From contig JALTDI010000185.1 of the NCBI GenBank assembly GCA_027074255.1, forward strand, positions 1 to 7,019: a stretch of 7,019 nt of DNA, given 5' to 3'. The position numbers and the translations under genes were made by a program. Within the stretch, counting starts at the first letter, position 1; each line of letters begins with the position of its first letter. The notes beneath the pieces are model-generated. The model was given only the letters and a program-made list of their open reading frames with translations. It was not told the origin of the DNA and ran no database searches. This document shows, piece by piece, positions 1 to 6,880 of this stretch. This stretch comes from Desulfurellales bacterium (GTDB lineage: Bacteria; Campylobacterota_A; Desulfurellia; Desulfurellales; Hippeaceae).

Positions 1-1141
1 CGTTTTTATAAATTATGTTAACCTCGTTCTCTTCGCTGACAAATCCTATATCCGTTCTTGATACGTCATTTGCCACTATAAATTCAAGGCCTTTTTTAGC
101 TATCTTTTTTGCTGCATTTTGAATTATGTCGTTTGTCTCAGCCGCAAAGCCGACGGCAAAAACATTAATATCTTTTTTTCCTGCAAAGCTGTTTATCTCA
201 TAGGTTAAATCCGGGTTCTGTTCAAGTTCTATCAAAAGTCCCGAACTCTTATCATTCTTTTTTATCTTATATTTTTCATATTTTTTCGGCCTAAAATCCG
301 ATACGGCAGAGGCCATAATCAAAACGCAGTCCTTTTGTGCCGCAACCTCGTTTTTCAAGGCTTCGAGCATATCAAGAGCACTTTCTATCTCGATAAAATG
401 AACACCGTATGGTATTTTCAAGTGTGAAGGCCCGCTTATTAAGGTGACATCGCCGCCGAGAAAGGCAGCCATTTTTGCTATTGCATACCCCATCTTTCCG
501 CTTGATTTGTTCGTTATATACCTGACCGGGTCTATTTGCTCGATTGTCGGTCCTGCTGTTACAATAATTTTTCTGTTTTTCAAGATTTTGTTATAAAAAA
601 CAGACTCTATAGCCTCAGCTATATCGCACACATCGGCAATATGCCCTATACCCTTTGTGTTGCACGCCAAATCACCCTCTAAGGGTTCAATTATCTTATA
701 GCCGTATTGTTTCAACTTTTTAATATTATCCTTTGTTACGGGATTTGTGTACATATCGGAATTCATAGCCGGTGCAATTATCTTTTTCGCTTTGGTCGCC
801 AATGCTGTCAAACTCACCGCATCGTCGCTCATACCGTTTGCCATTTTGGCTATTATGTTGGATGTGGCAGGTACAACTATAAAAACATCAGCCCATTTTG
901 CCAGTGCTATATGCGTAATATTGGTATCGCCCGCATTGTCAAATTCATCAAGAACATCAACATAAACTTCGCTGTTTGTAAGAGCCCGGAACACAACCGG
1001 CGAGATAAATTCAGCAGCCTCTTTGGTCATAGCCGCTTTAACCGCAAAACCGTCCTTTTTTAAAAGACTTATGAGTTCAAGTGCCTTGTAGATGGCTATG
1101 CTTGCACTTACTCCGATTAAAACATTACCCTTTTTTGTCAT
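1..1141 (-). CDS. coaBC: CoaBC: phosphopantothenoylcysteine decarboxylase / phosphopantothenate-cysteine ligase (C-terminus cut off by window edge)
   Basis: Bifunctional coenzyme A enzyme of the cytoplasm: the CoaB half joins cysteine to 4'-phosphopantothenate using CTP, and the CoaC half (FMN) decarboxylates the product to 4'-phosphopantetheine. I translated it through 380 codons without a stop or frameshift. The CoaC part shows the start MTKKGNVLIGVSASIAIYK, the catalytic His77 (NITHIAL), VVPATSN at 89-95, PAMNSDMY at 124-131 and the flap cysteine Cys160 (LAC). The CoaB part shows VTAGPT at 194-199, DPVRYITNKSSGKMG at 204-218 (Asn211), ASAVSDFRP at 277-285 and KIKK at 292-295. E. coli CoaBC is about 406 residues, so only some 20-30 residues are missing beyond position 1. 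The ATG at 1141 overlaps the kdsB stop as ATGA and has AGGGG seven bases upstream, which fixes the start. Oddity: after Cys160 the usual CGxxGxGR pattern reads CNTKGIGH. Function is secure. Confidence 0.96.
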   Translation of the reverse strand, partial: MTKKGNVLIGVSASIAIYKALELISLLKKDGFAVKAAMTKEAAEFISPVVFRALTNSEVYVDVLDEFDNAGDTNITHIALAKWADVFIVVPATSNIIAKMANGMSDDAVSLTALATKAKKIIAPAMNSDMYTNPVTKDNIKKLKQYGYKIIEPLEGDLACNTKGIGHIADVCDIAEAIESVFYNKILKNRKIIVTAGPTIEQIDPVRYITNKSSGKMGYAIAKMAAFLGGDVTLISGPSHLKIPYGVHFIEIESALDMLEALKNEVAAQKDCVLIMASAVSDFRPKKYEKYKIKKNDKSSGLLIELEQNPDLTYEINSFAGKKDINVFAVGFAAETNDIIQNAAKKIAKKGLEFIVANDVSRTDIGFVSEENEVNIIYKN

Positions 1142-1857
1142 TTATCCGCCCCTATATATTTTTTAATAACCTCCAAATCTTCTTTTGTGTCAACGCCTAT
1201 CAGCACTTTGTCGGTTAAGCAGACCTTAATTTTTACGCCGTTTTCAAGAGCCCTTAGCTGTTCAAGGGCCTCAGCCTGCTCGAGCCTGCCCCTGTCTGCA
1301 TTGTATAATTTCAAGAGTACGTCTTTCTTATAAATATAAATACCTATGTGCTTTAAATAATGCTCAAACGGGTTTCTATCATACGGTATTCTGCTTCTTG
1401 AAAAATAAACTGCATAGCCACGTTTATCCGTTATAACCTTAACAACATTGGGATCATCAATCAGATGGCTTTCGCATTCGGCAGCAAGCGTGGCCATATC
1501 TTCATTGGAATTAACGGCGCATTCTATTAAAAAGTCAACTGTTTGAGAATCTATTAACGGTTCGTCTCCCTGCATATTCACTATATAATCGAAATTTTTA
1601 TCAGATGCAAAAGAAGCTATCCTGTCCGTGCCGCTTGCAAAATCGCCCTTCACCATAAATACCTTTGCGCCAAAAGACTGCGAGGCGGACAAAATTCTTT
1701 CATCGTCGGTCAAAATAGCCGCAAAAGAGGCATATTTTGAGTTTACCACACCCTCATAAACCCTCTGAATCATAGGTTTTCCGGCTATATCCGCAAGCGG
1801 TTTGCCCTCAAACCTGCTCGATTTAAATCTGGCCGGTATTAAAATAGCGATATTCAT
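1138..1857 (-). CDS. kdsB: KdsB: 3-deoxy-manno-octulosonate cytidylyltransferase (CMP-Kdo synthetase)
   Basis: Activates Kdo with CTP to give CMP-Kdo and pyrophosphate, the donor for the first sugars added to lipid A in the cytoplasm. The 239 residues are close to the family's usual ~245-250. Visible motifs: the N-terminal nucleotide-binding loop IPARFKSSRFEGKPL at 7-21 (Arg10, Lys19), SGTDR at 75-79, MQGDEPLI at 95-102 (Asp98), YFSRSRIPYDR at 151-161, KHIGIYIY at 169-176, LEQAEALEQLRALENG at 192-207 and GVDTKEDLE at 221-229, whose Asp223 is the expected metal ligand. The residues before SGTDR are Phe-Ala, where many relatives have His-Pro or His-Gln; this is probably harmless. The ATG overlaps the rfaE1 stop by four bases (ATGA), and the nearest purine-rich stretch (GAGGA) is about 15 bases away. 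Translation therefore probably depends on coupling to rfaE1. The gene overlaps coaBC downstream in the same way. Confidence 0.96.
   Translation of the reverse strand: MNIAILIPARFKSSRFEGKPLADIAGKPMIQRVYEGVVNSKYASFAAILTDDERILSASQSFGAKVFMVKGDFASGTDRIASFASDKNFDYIVNMQGDEPLIDSQTVDFLIECAVNSNEDMATLAAECESHLIDDPNVVKVITDKRGYAVYFSRSRIPYDRNPFEHYLKHIGIYIYKKDVLLKLYNADRGRLEQAEALEQLRALENGVKIKVCLTDKVLIGVDTKEDLEVIKKYIGADK
1149..1153 (-). promoter_or_regulatory. Ribosome binding site of coaBC
   Basis: AGGGG on the minus strand lies 7 bases before the coaBC ATG, inside the last codons of kdsB. It supports the start at 1141 and suggests coaBC can be translated both by coupling through the ATGA overlap and by direct initiation. 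Confidence 0.7.
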
Positions 1858-2789
1858 AGGCTGTCTTTCAATTCCTCAATGCTGACAGACGACGTTCCCA
1901 TTTTACTCACTACCAGTCCTGCGGCGGCATTGGAGATTTTAACGGCGCTTTTAATATCAAACCCGGCGGCAACGGCGGCGGTTAAAACGGCTATAACGGT
2001 ATCTCCCGCACCCGTAACATCATAAACGTCTTTGGCTTTTGATGATTGATGATAAACCTCTCCGTCTCTATTAAAAAGTGTCATACCCTTTTCTCCTTGG
2101 GTTATGAGAACATATCCGGCATTCGAAGACCTTATGATTTTCCTTGCGGCTAATTCAAGTCCGTTTTTGAAAGAGTCAATTTCAACCCCGCTCATCTGCC
2201 CCGCCTCTTTTGTGTTGGGTGTAATTATATTCACATTTTTGTACAGTCCGACATTGTTTACCTTAGGGTCAACACTTACAAAAAAACCCGTCTTCGTCAA
2301 TTCGTTAATCAAATATTCCGTTACGACACCCTTACCGTAATCAGACACTATCACAGCATCAACATTACACCGCTTTATATTTTTCAGTATATTGTTGGTA
2401 TATTTTTTATCTATCCTGAGGATTTTCTCTTTGTCAAATCGAACAATTTGCTGGGAGTGAGCAACAACACGCGTTTTCATTGTTGTGGGCCTATCCTCTG
2501 ACACAATCAAATTATCAATATCTATGCCTTCGTTTTTTATCATATTGGATAGTCTTTTACCGCATCTATCGCTGCCTATCACACCGAAAAGAAAAACATC
2601 GCAGCCGATTGCTCTTAGATTTATTGCAACATTTGACGCACCGCCTAAAAAGTACTTCTCCTTTTCAACCCTCAAAACAGGAACCGGCGCCTCAGGCGAT
2701 ATGCGCTCCACCGAGCCTATGATATATTTATCGCAAATCAAATCCCCTACAACAGCTATCCTTGCATTTCTCAATTTTTCAATGTTCAT
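1854..2789 (-). CDS. rfaE1: HldA/RfaE1: D-glycero-beta-D-manno-heptose-7-phosphate kinase (single-domain)
   Basis: Ribokinase/PfkB-family kinase that phosphorylates C1 of D-glycero-D-manno-heptose 7-phosphate, a step toward ADP-heptose for the LPS inner core. Key features in 311 residues: GDLICD at 15-20, a substrate-binding stretch ERISPEAPVPVL at 28-39, GGASNVAINL at 49-58, TTMKTRV at 102-108, SDYGKG at 149-154, DPK at 174-176, TPNTKE at 190-195, TQGEKGM at 230-236 and the signature DVTGAGDT at 257-264 with catalytic-base Asp263. It stops where the kinase half of E. coli HldE ends; the adenylyltransferase half (HldC/RfaE2) is absent and is not in this window. Start choice: the frame opens with a GTG at 2795, but the ATG at 2789 gives an ATGA overlap with the preceding PilZ gene, like the other junctions here, and has AAAGGA eight bases upstream. 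From the GTG the spacing would be only two. hldA is the alternative name. Confidence 0.94.
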   Translation of the reverse strand: MNIEKLRNARIAVVGDLICDKYIIGSVERISPEAPVPVLRVEKEKYFLGGASNVAINLRAIGCDVFLFGVIGSDRCGKRLSNMIKNEGIDIDNLIVSEDRPTTMKTRVVAHSQQIVRFDKEKILRIDKKYTNNILKNIKRCNVDAVIVSDYGKGVVTEYLINELTKTGFFVSVDPKVNNVGLYKNVNIITPNTKEAGQMSGVEIDSFKNGLELAARKIIRSSNAGYVLITQGEKGMTLFNRDGEVYHQSSKAKDVYDVTGAGDTVIAVLTAAVAAGFDIKSAVKISNAAAGLVVSKMGTSSVSIEELKDSL

Positions 2790-3487
2790 TCCCACAGTCC
2801 TTTCATTTTTCTTGCCATCTCAAGCTGTTTGCGGATGCAGAATTTTATTATTCTATCCTCAAGTTTTTTATCCAAATTCACAAATTTTATACCGTAATGA
2901 TTCACTTTTTCACCTTTTGACAGTGTTCTTCTAACGATTCTTGACTCCACGTTGTTTAGGGCTATACCTTCCAACTCAAACGATACGAATATCGTATCAC
3001 CTATTTCGAGCTCGTCTTCAAGGGATATTCCGGCCGACAGTTTGGCGCCGCTTGCGCTTATGTCTATTGCCGTTGCTTCCCCTTTGGAAATTTCAGAGTG
3101 TTTTATAAAGGATATATCGGCTTTGGCAAGTATATCCACCCTGAAATTCTCCCTGAATTCCATTATATACGCCTCTTCCTTCGGTCTTTCGGCCTTGTAT
3201 ATCACCCTATCTTCTTCTTTTATTATATCGTTTAGTGTGGTTTTGAAACCTATGCGTCTCTCTTTTTCATCTATAAAGCTTATATAAAAGCTGCCGCCCT
3301 TTCTTACAACAGCCTTTAAACCGCTTGTATTTGTCGGCATCAGAATATAGATAAATTTATCGTCCAAATCGTAAATAAAACTGGAATATGTTCCCTCAAA
3401 ATTACCCTCTGAAACATAGACCTCGATTTTTTGTCCTATGGGAATCTTTCCGACTACATTTTGAAAATTTATGGGCTCTTTTCTCAT
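2786..3487 (-). CDS. PilZ-domain c-di-GMP-binding protein, YcgR-like (paralogue A)
   Basis: A 233-residue cytoplasmic protein with the two-domain layout of flagellar-brake YcgR-type receptors. Residues ~15-110 form an N-terminal YcgR-like beta domain (IPIGQK at 15-20, GTYSSFIYDLDDKFIYILMP at 32-51), and ~111-225 a C-terminal PilZ domain. Both halves of the c-di-GMP motif are present: RENFR at 112-116 (RxxxR) and DISASG at 142-147 (DxSxxG), followed by HYGIKF at 197-202. It should therefore bind c-di-GMP. No signal peptide or membrane segment is seen. It is a clear paralogue of the gene just upstream; by hand alignment about half of the first ~117 residues are identical. Its ATG directly follows the TAG of paralogue B with no gap, and GAAGGG lies ten bases upstream. 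Its stop overlaps rfaE1. The partner (flagellar motor, LPS or exopolysaccharide machinery) cannot be told from sequence. Confidence 0.88.
   Translation of the reverse strand: MRKEPINFQNVVGKIPIGQKIEVYVSEGNFEGTYSSFIYDLDDKFIYILMPTNTSGLKAVVRKGGSFYISFIDEKERRIGFKTTLNDIIKEEDRVIYKAERPKEEAYIMEFRENFRVDILAKADISFIKHSEISKGEATAIDISASGAKLSAGISLEDELEIGDTIFVSFELEGIALNNVESRIVRRTLSKGEKVNHYGIKFVNLDKKLEDRIIKFCIRKQLEMARKMKGLWE
2798..2803 (-). promoter_or_regulatory. Ribosome binding site that decides the rfaE1 start
   Basis: AAAGGA on the minus strand, eight bases before the ATG at 2789 and only two before the GTG at 2795, so it favours the ATG. The same bases encode Lys-Gly of the KMKG near the end of PilZ protein A. 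Confidence 0.7.
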
Positions 3488-4171
3488 CTACTCTATACCC
3501 TTCATTTTTCTTGCAGCCTCCAATTGCTTGCCGATGCAAAATTTTATGATTTTGTCTTCCTTATCCTTATTGATGTTTACAAATTTCAAACCGTAATGTT
3601 TTATTCCCTCTTCTCCCGTTATAGCTTTTCTGACCGCCTCAGCCTCTATATTATCCAGGATGTAGTCACCCAATTGAAGCTTTAAGAACAGCTTGTCTCT
3701 AACTTCCAAATCTTCATCGCAAGAAAGCTTTATACCTCCTGCGCTTATGTCGATAACGGTTCCCGTACCTTTAATTATCTTTCCCTCTTTAAAGTGATAA
3801 AACTCAACATCCATCAGAAGCTCCACCCTAAAATTCTCCCTCAGCTCTATCCTTACGGCCATTTCTGGTTTGCTCAGCTTGTATATAACTGTTTTACCGT
3901 CTAATATAACCTCTGCAACATAAACTACGAAGCCTATTCTATACCCGGCTTTTGCAACAAAGCTTACGCTAATCTTTTCCCCCTCCCTCATAACCGCTTT
4001 TAAGCCGTTTTCGTTTGTCGGCATCATAATATATATAAACTTATCATCAATATCGTATATATAGCTTGAGTATGTACCTTTAAAATTCCCCTCGTCTATA
4101 TTAATCATAACCTTCTGTCCCATAGGTATCATTTTGTCTAAATTGCTTAATTTTATGGCTTCTTTACGCAT
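3488..4171 (-). CDS. PilZ-domain c-di-GMP-binding protein, YcgR-like (paralogue B)
   Basis: A 227-residue cytoplasmic protein with the same architecture as its downstream neighbour: an N-terminal YcgR-like domain at ~15-108 (IPMGQK at 15-20, GTYSSYIYDIDDKFIYIMMP at 32-51) and a C-terminal PilZ domain. The ligand motifs are RENFR at 111-115 and DISAGG at 141-146, with HYGLKF at 192-197, so c-di-GMP binding is expected. The most divergent stretch between A and B is ~65-105, the end of the N-terminal domain, while the ligand motifs and the C-terminal tail (FCI-KQLE-ARKMKG) are conserved. This pattern fits duplication followed by divergence of partner specificity. The ATG shares one base with the glnD stop (TGATG), and GAGGT lies nine bases upstream. 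Coupling to glnD suggests co-expression with nitrogen signalling. The effector target is unknown. Confidence 0.88.
   Translation of the reverse strand: MRKEAIKLSNLDKMIPMGQKVMINIDEGNFKGTYSSYIYDIDDKFIYIMMPTNENGLKAVMREGEKISVSFVAKAGYRIGFVVYVAEVILDGKTVIYKLSKPEMAVRIELRENFRVELLMDVEFYHFKEGKIIKGTGTVIDISAGGIKLSCDEDLEVRDKLFLKLQLGDYILDNIEAEAVRKAITGEEGIKHYGLKFVNINKDKEDKIIKFCIGKQLEAARKMKGIE
3498..3503 (-). promoter_or_regulatory. Ribosome binding site of PilZ paralogue A
   Basis: GAAGGG on the minus strand, ten bases before the ATG at 3487, within the last codons of paralogue B (Lys-Gly of its KMKG). Start and stop abut as TAGATG, so reinitiation is also plausible. Confidence 0.6.
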
Positions 4172-6714
4172 CAGCTCAGCACCTCGAACAGACTGCTTTT
4201 TATCAGGTCTATTAATTTATCGGAATATATTTTCCTGAAATGCTCGTCTGCGACATAAAAAGTGTCAACAGCCACCGCCCCTTTTGTGTCAATGATAAAC
4301 ATACCCACATACAGCCTGAATTTTAAAAAAACCTTTGTAACATCATACACAAGCCCTATCCTGTCCGGCGCTTTTATAATGATAACAGTATATAAATCGC
4401 TGAGACTATTATCAACATAAACATCTATATTCATCAGTGAAATCTCGAGCTTGGCTTTTTCCGTTCTGCTTAAAAATACATTTTTCCGCGCCAGCACGCA
4501 CTCATTCAAATCCACTGCCCCTTTATTGGCATCATTGAGCATCCGTTCTATTTTGATAGAATCGGCCGAATAATCAGAGGGCAGGTTAACATCAAAGATG
4601 TCCATAATCATACCGTTTTTCAAATCATACGATTTCGCAGATATTATATTTACATTAAAACATGCCAGCACGCCGCTAATCTTATGAAAAAGGCCGAATT
4701 CATTCTTATAGTAAACAAGCAGTTTGTCAATTCCCTTACCGGTTTTATAAATAAAAACATTTCTTTTGGTATCGCGTATATCCCTGATATATTTGGCGGC
4801 GTTTTCCGTATCTATATCTTTAAAAATGCTGTCTGGGAACTCTTCAATGATGGGCTCATAGGAACTGCCCAAGATTGTTTTTATCCTTCTTTTCGACTCT
4901 TTTGCGTTAATTTTCAAAAATTCGTCATAATTTTTGTCTTCAAAATAAAACGTAGACTGCAGATAGAGCGATTCTATAATGCTCTCTCGCCATGATGTCC
5001 AAACATTGTCGTTTACGGCTTTCATATCGGCATAATTTAGCAGGTTTAAAAGGATAAGGTTATTCTTGGACTTTATGACGTCCGTAAAATCGTTGAGTGT
5101 TTTGGGGTCTTCTATATCCCTTCCCGACACTGTTCTGTTAATTAAAAGATGATTTTTTATTAAAAAATAGAGCATGAGTTCCAAGTCTTTTCCTATACCG
5201 AGCCTTTTTGATATTGTTTTTGACAGCTTTGCACCGACAGACTCATGATGCTGTTTTTCTATCTTTCCCACATCATGCAGTAAAACGGCGAGCCTTAGAA
5301 TAAATCTTTCGTGTGGATTCAGATGTCTCCAAAGGTAACTCAGCCTTGTCAGAAATGTTTTCGGCACATCGAAATTATACAATGAATCGAGATGTCCCAA
5401 TGCTTGAATGGAGTGTTCGTCAACCGTATATTTGTGATACAAACTGTATTCGCTCAAACAGCAGATATTGCCGAACTCCGGTATGTATTTGTCTATTAAT
5501 CCTATTTCGTGCATCATTCTTATTGTTTTTTCAATGGGCTTTTTTAACGATAGTATCTCCCTGAATATAAACGCAACAGCGGCGTTTTTTCTGTTCCTGC
5601 GTATGCCTGAATTAACAGCCCTTTTCATATTTTCAAGTGTTTCTATCGATATTTTGGCATCGTACACAGCTGCATAGTAAAATAGATAAAATACCTTTTC
5701 CACATCGAGTTCGCCGTCTTTAAAGGATATGGTTTCTCCTTTTTTTACAATATAGCTGTTTATGAAAAACGATTTTACGTTTTTTGTATCCTTATTGAGA
5801 AAAAGCTGCAGATATTTTTTAACGCCTCTTTCCATATATCTGGCATGATAATAATACTTCCTCATAAGCCTCTCTTGCGCGTCGAACTTGCCTGAGGATT
5901 CATATCCTATCTCATTAGCGACCTTGGCTCTCAAATCAAGATGGAGAATATCGGTCTCTTTTGATGTAACAAAATGAAGAGCGTTCCTCAATTGCCACAA
6001 AAAATGCAGGGCGTTTTTTAAATGGACATAGTCTTCCTGAGATATTATGCCCTTTTTTTTCATATCCATCATGTTTTTAGTCAAAAACAGGGTTTTCCCA
6101 ACCCACAGCATAGTGTGATAATCCCTAAGCGACCCGACACCTTCTTTTATGTTGGGCTCAAGAACAAAGATAGTGCTGCCGTATTTTTTATATCTTGCTT
6201 CCATATATTCAAGTTTTGCATCAATAAATTTCTGCGGTTCGTTCCTTATAATCTTTTCAGCCAAAACGCCGCTGTATTTTTTAAATAAAGATGAGCTCCC
6301 ATACAAAAATCTCGAATCATAAAGAGACGTCTTTATTGTGTCGTCTTCTTTTGACAGCTCCGCACATTCGCTGATACTTCTTGTTGAAATAGAACAGGAA
6401 TATTGAAGATGATAAAAAATATCGTAAAGGTTATTTATAATTGAAACGTCAAATACACTCTCACTCAATATCATTATATCGATATCCGAGTAGAGATTCA
6501 GCTGCCTTCTGCCGTATCCTCCAAGCGCAACAACACACAACTCTTGTTTATTAAGGTTCAAGGTCGAGAAATATTCTTTAATTATATAATCAACCCATTC
6601 GGTGTGTTTTTTGACAACATCCCTAACTCCACCCCTTTTTTTATTTTTCAGCCTCAAAGCATCAAAAAGGAGATTTTTATCTCTTAATTTTTGCTCCAAA
6701 AATTCAGTATTCAT
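4171..6714 (-). CDS. glnD: GlnD: bifunctional PII uridylyltransferase / uridylyl-removing enzyme
   Basis: Cytoplasmic nitrogen sensor. When glutamine is low it uridylylates PII (GlnB/GlnK), and when glutamine is high it removes UMP. Length from the ATG at 6714 is 847 residues (E. coli about 890). Domains in order: nucleotidyltransferase with GGYGRR at 65-70 and SDIDIMIL at 76-83 (Asp77, Asp79); the GlnD linker with NIKEGVGSLRDYH at 188-200; an HD hydrolase with VDEHS at 431-435 (His434), LLHDVGK at 478-484 (His480, Asp481), His490 and YADMKAVND at 561-569 (Asp563); and two ACT domains at about 664-745 and 773-847 (APDRIGLVYDV at 782-792), the expected glutamine sensors. Both active sites look intact. 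Start choice: the frame opens at a TTG (6750) with another ATG at 6744, but only the ATG at 6714 has a strong AAAAGGA five bases upstream. No PII, glutamine synthetase or ammonium transporter gene is nearby; the gene instead heads an operon with PilZ and LPS genes. Confidence 0.96.
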   Translation of the reverse strand: MNTEFLEQKLRDKNLLFDALRLKNKKRGGVRDVVKKHTEWVDYIIKEYFSTLNLNKQELCVVALGGYGRRQLNLYSDIDIMILSESVFDVSIINNLYDIFYHLQYSCSISTRSISECAELSKEDDTIKTSLYDSRFLYGSSSLFKKYSGVLAEKIIRNEPQKFIDAKLEYMEARYKKYGSTIFVLEPNIKEGVGSLRDYHTMLWVGKTLFLTKNMMDMKKKGIISQEDYVHLKNALHFLWQLRNALHFVTSKETDILHLDLRAKVANEIGYESSGKFDAQERLMRKYYYHARYMERGVKKYLQLFLNKDTKNVKSFFINSYIVKKGETISFKDGELDVEKVFYLFYYAAVYDAKISIETLENMKRAVNSGIRRNRKNAAVAFIFREILSLKKPIEKTIRMMHEIGLIDKYIPEFGNICCLSEYSLYHKYTVDEHSIQALGHLDSLYNFDVPKTFLTRLSYLWRHLNPHERFILRLAVLLHDVGKIEKQHHESVGAKLSKTISKRLGIGKDLELMLYFLIKNHLLINRTVSGRDIEDPKTLNDFTDVIKSKNNLILLNLLNYADMKAVNDNVWTSWRESIIESLYLQSTFYFEDKNYDEFLKINAKESKRRIKTILGSSYEPIIEEFPDSIFKDIDTENAAKYIRDIRDTKRNVFIYKTGKGIDKLLVYYKNEFGLFHKISGVLACFNVNIISAKSYDLKNGMIMDIFDVNLPSDYSADSIKIERMLNDANKGAVDLNECVLARKNVFLSRTEKAKLEISLMNIDVYVDNSLSDLYTVIIIKAPDRIGLVYDVTKVFLKFRLYVGMFIIDTKGAVAVDTFYVADEHFRKIYSDKLIDLIKSSLFEVLS
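4181..4185 (-). promoter_or_regulatory. Ribosome binding site of PilZ paralogue B
   Basis: GAGGT on the minus strand nine bases before the ATG at 4171, lying in the last codons of glnD (Phe-Glu-Val near its C-terminus). It supports this start together with the TGATG junction. Confidence 0.6.
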
Positions 6715-6719
6715 AGCTA

Positions 6720-6726
6720 TCCTTTT
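6720..6726 (-). promoter_or_regulatory. Ribosome binding site that decides the glnD start
   Basis: AAAAGGA on the minus strand with a five-base spacer to the ATG at 6714. The in-frame TTG (6750) and ATG (6744) have no comparable site, so the 847-residue form is preferred over 859 or 857. Confidence 0.75.
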
Positions 6727-6780
6727 ATCATTTTTTAAAATCATTATCAAGAAAGCATATCCATTTTGAATTTTTAAACT

Positions 6781-6808
6781 TTTATAAAGTATATAAACAA
6801 TACTTCAA
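6781..6808 (-). promoter_or_regulatory. Candidate sigma70-type promoter for the glnD operon
   Basis: TTGAAG (6808-6803) and TATAAA (6786-6781) are separated by 16 bases, a fair match to a vegetative promoter, about 65 bases upstream of the glnD ATG. The region is very AT-rich, so chance matches are likely; the position after the yebC terminator and before a long gapless gene cluster makes it plausible. I saw no convincing sigma54 (GG-N10-GC) site here. Confidence 0.5.
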
Positions 6809-6818
6809 AAACGTATTG
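6798..6818 (-). repeat. Inverted repeat over the -35 box (possible operator)
   Basis: CAATAC, nine bases, then GTATTG: a perfect six-base dyad 21 bases long that contains the proposed -35 hexamer. It could be a repressor site. Six-base dyads do occur by chance in AT-rich DNA, and no regulator is identified. Confidence 0.35.
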
Positions 6819-6866
6819 GAGCATATTAGGAGTTTGTATTTTTAAAAAAGACTATTCCGCAGCTTG

Positions 6867-6880
6867 CCGATAAAAATCGG
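6867..6880. repeat. Small palindrome overlapping the terminator's 3' arm
   Basis: CCGAT, four A (plus strand), ATCGG: five perfect pairs with a four-base loop. Read on the minus strand it is CCGAT-TTTT-ATCGG, so the terminator's T-run becomes the loop and its 3' arm is used in a different, mutually exclusive stem. Confidence 0.55.

Noticed and set aside
707..1063. Plus-strand open frames opposite coaBC
   Set aside because: They lie entirely antisense to a well-supported CoaBC reading frame, have low-complexity, Cys/His/Tyr-rich translations and match no family I recognise.
2480..2934. Plus-strand open frames opposite rfaE1 and PilZ A
   Set aside because: Antisense shadows of conserved genes; no ribosome binding site or recognisable domain.
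4684..6288. Several plus-strand open frames opposite glnD
   Set aside because: All fall inside the continuous GlnD frame whose motifs are intact on the minus strand; the translations look random and hydrophobic.
6715..6750. Longer GlnD N-terminus starting at TTG 6750 or ATG 6744
   Set aside because: Neither has a ribosome binding site, whereas ATG 6714 has AAAAGGA at ideal spacing; the added residues resemble no GlnD sequence.
6747..6764. Five-codon leader peptide (ATG GAT ATG CTT TCT TGA) just upstream of glnD
   Set aside because: It has no clear ribosome binding site and no runs of a regulatory amino acid, and such mini-frames are common by chance in AT-rich DNA.
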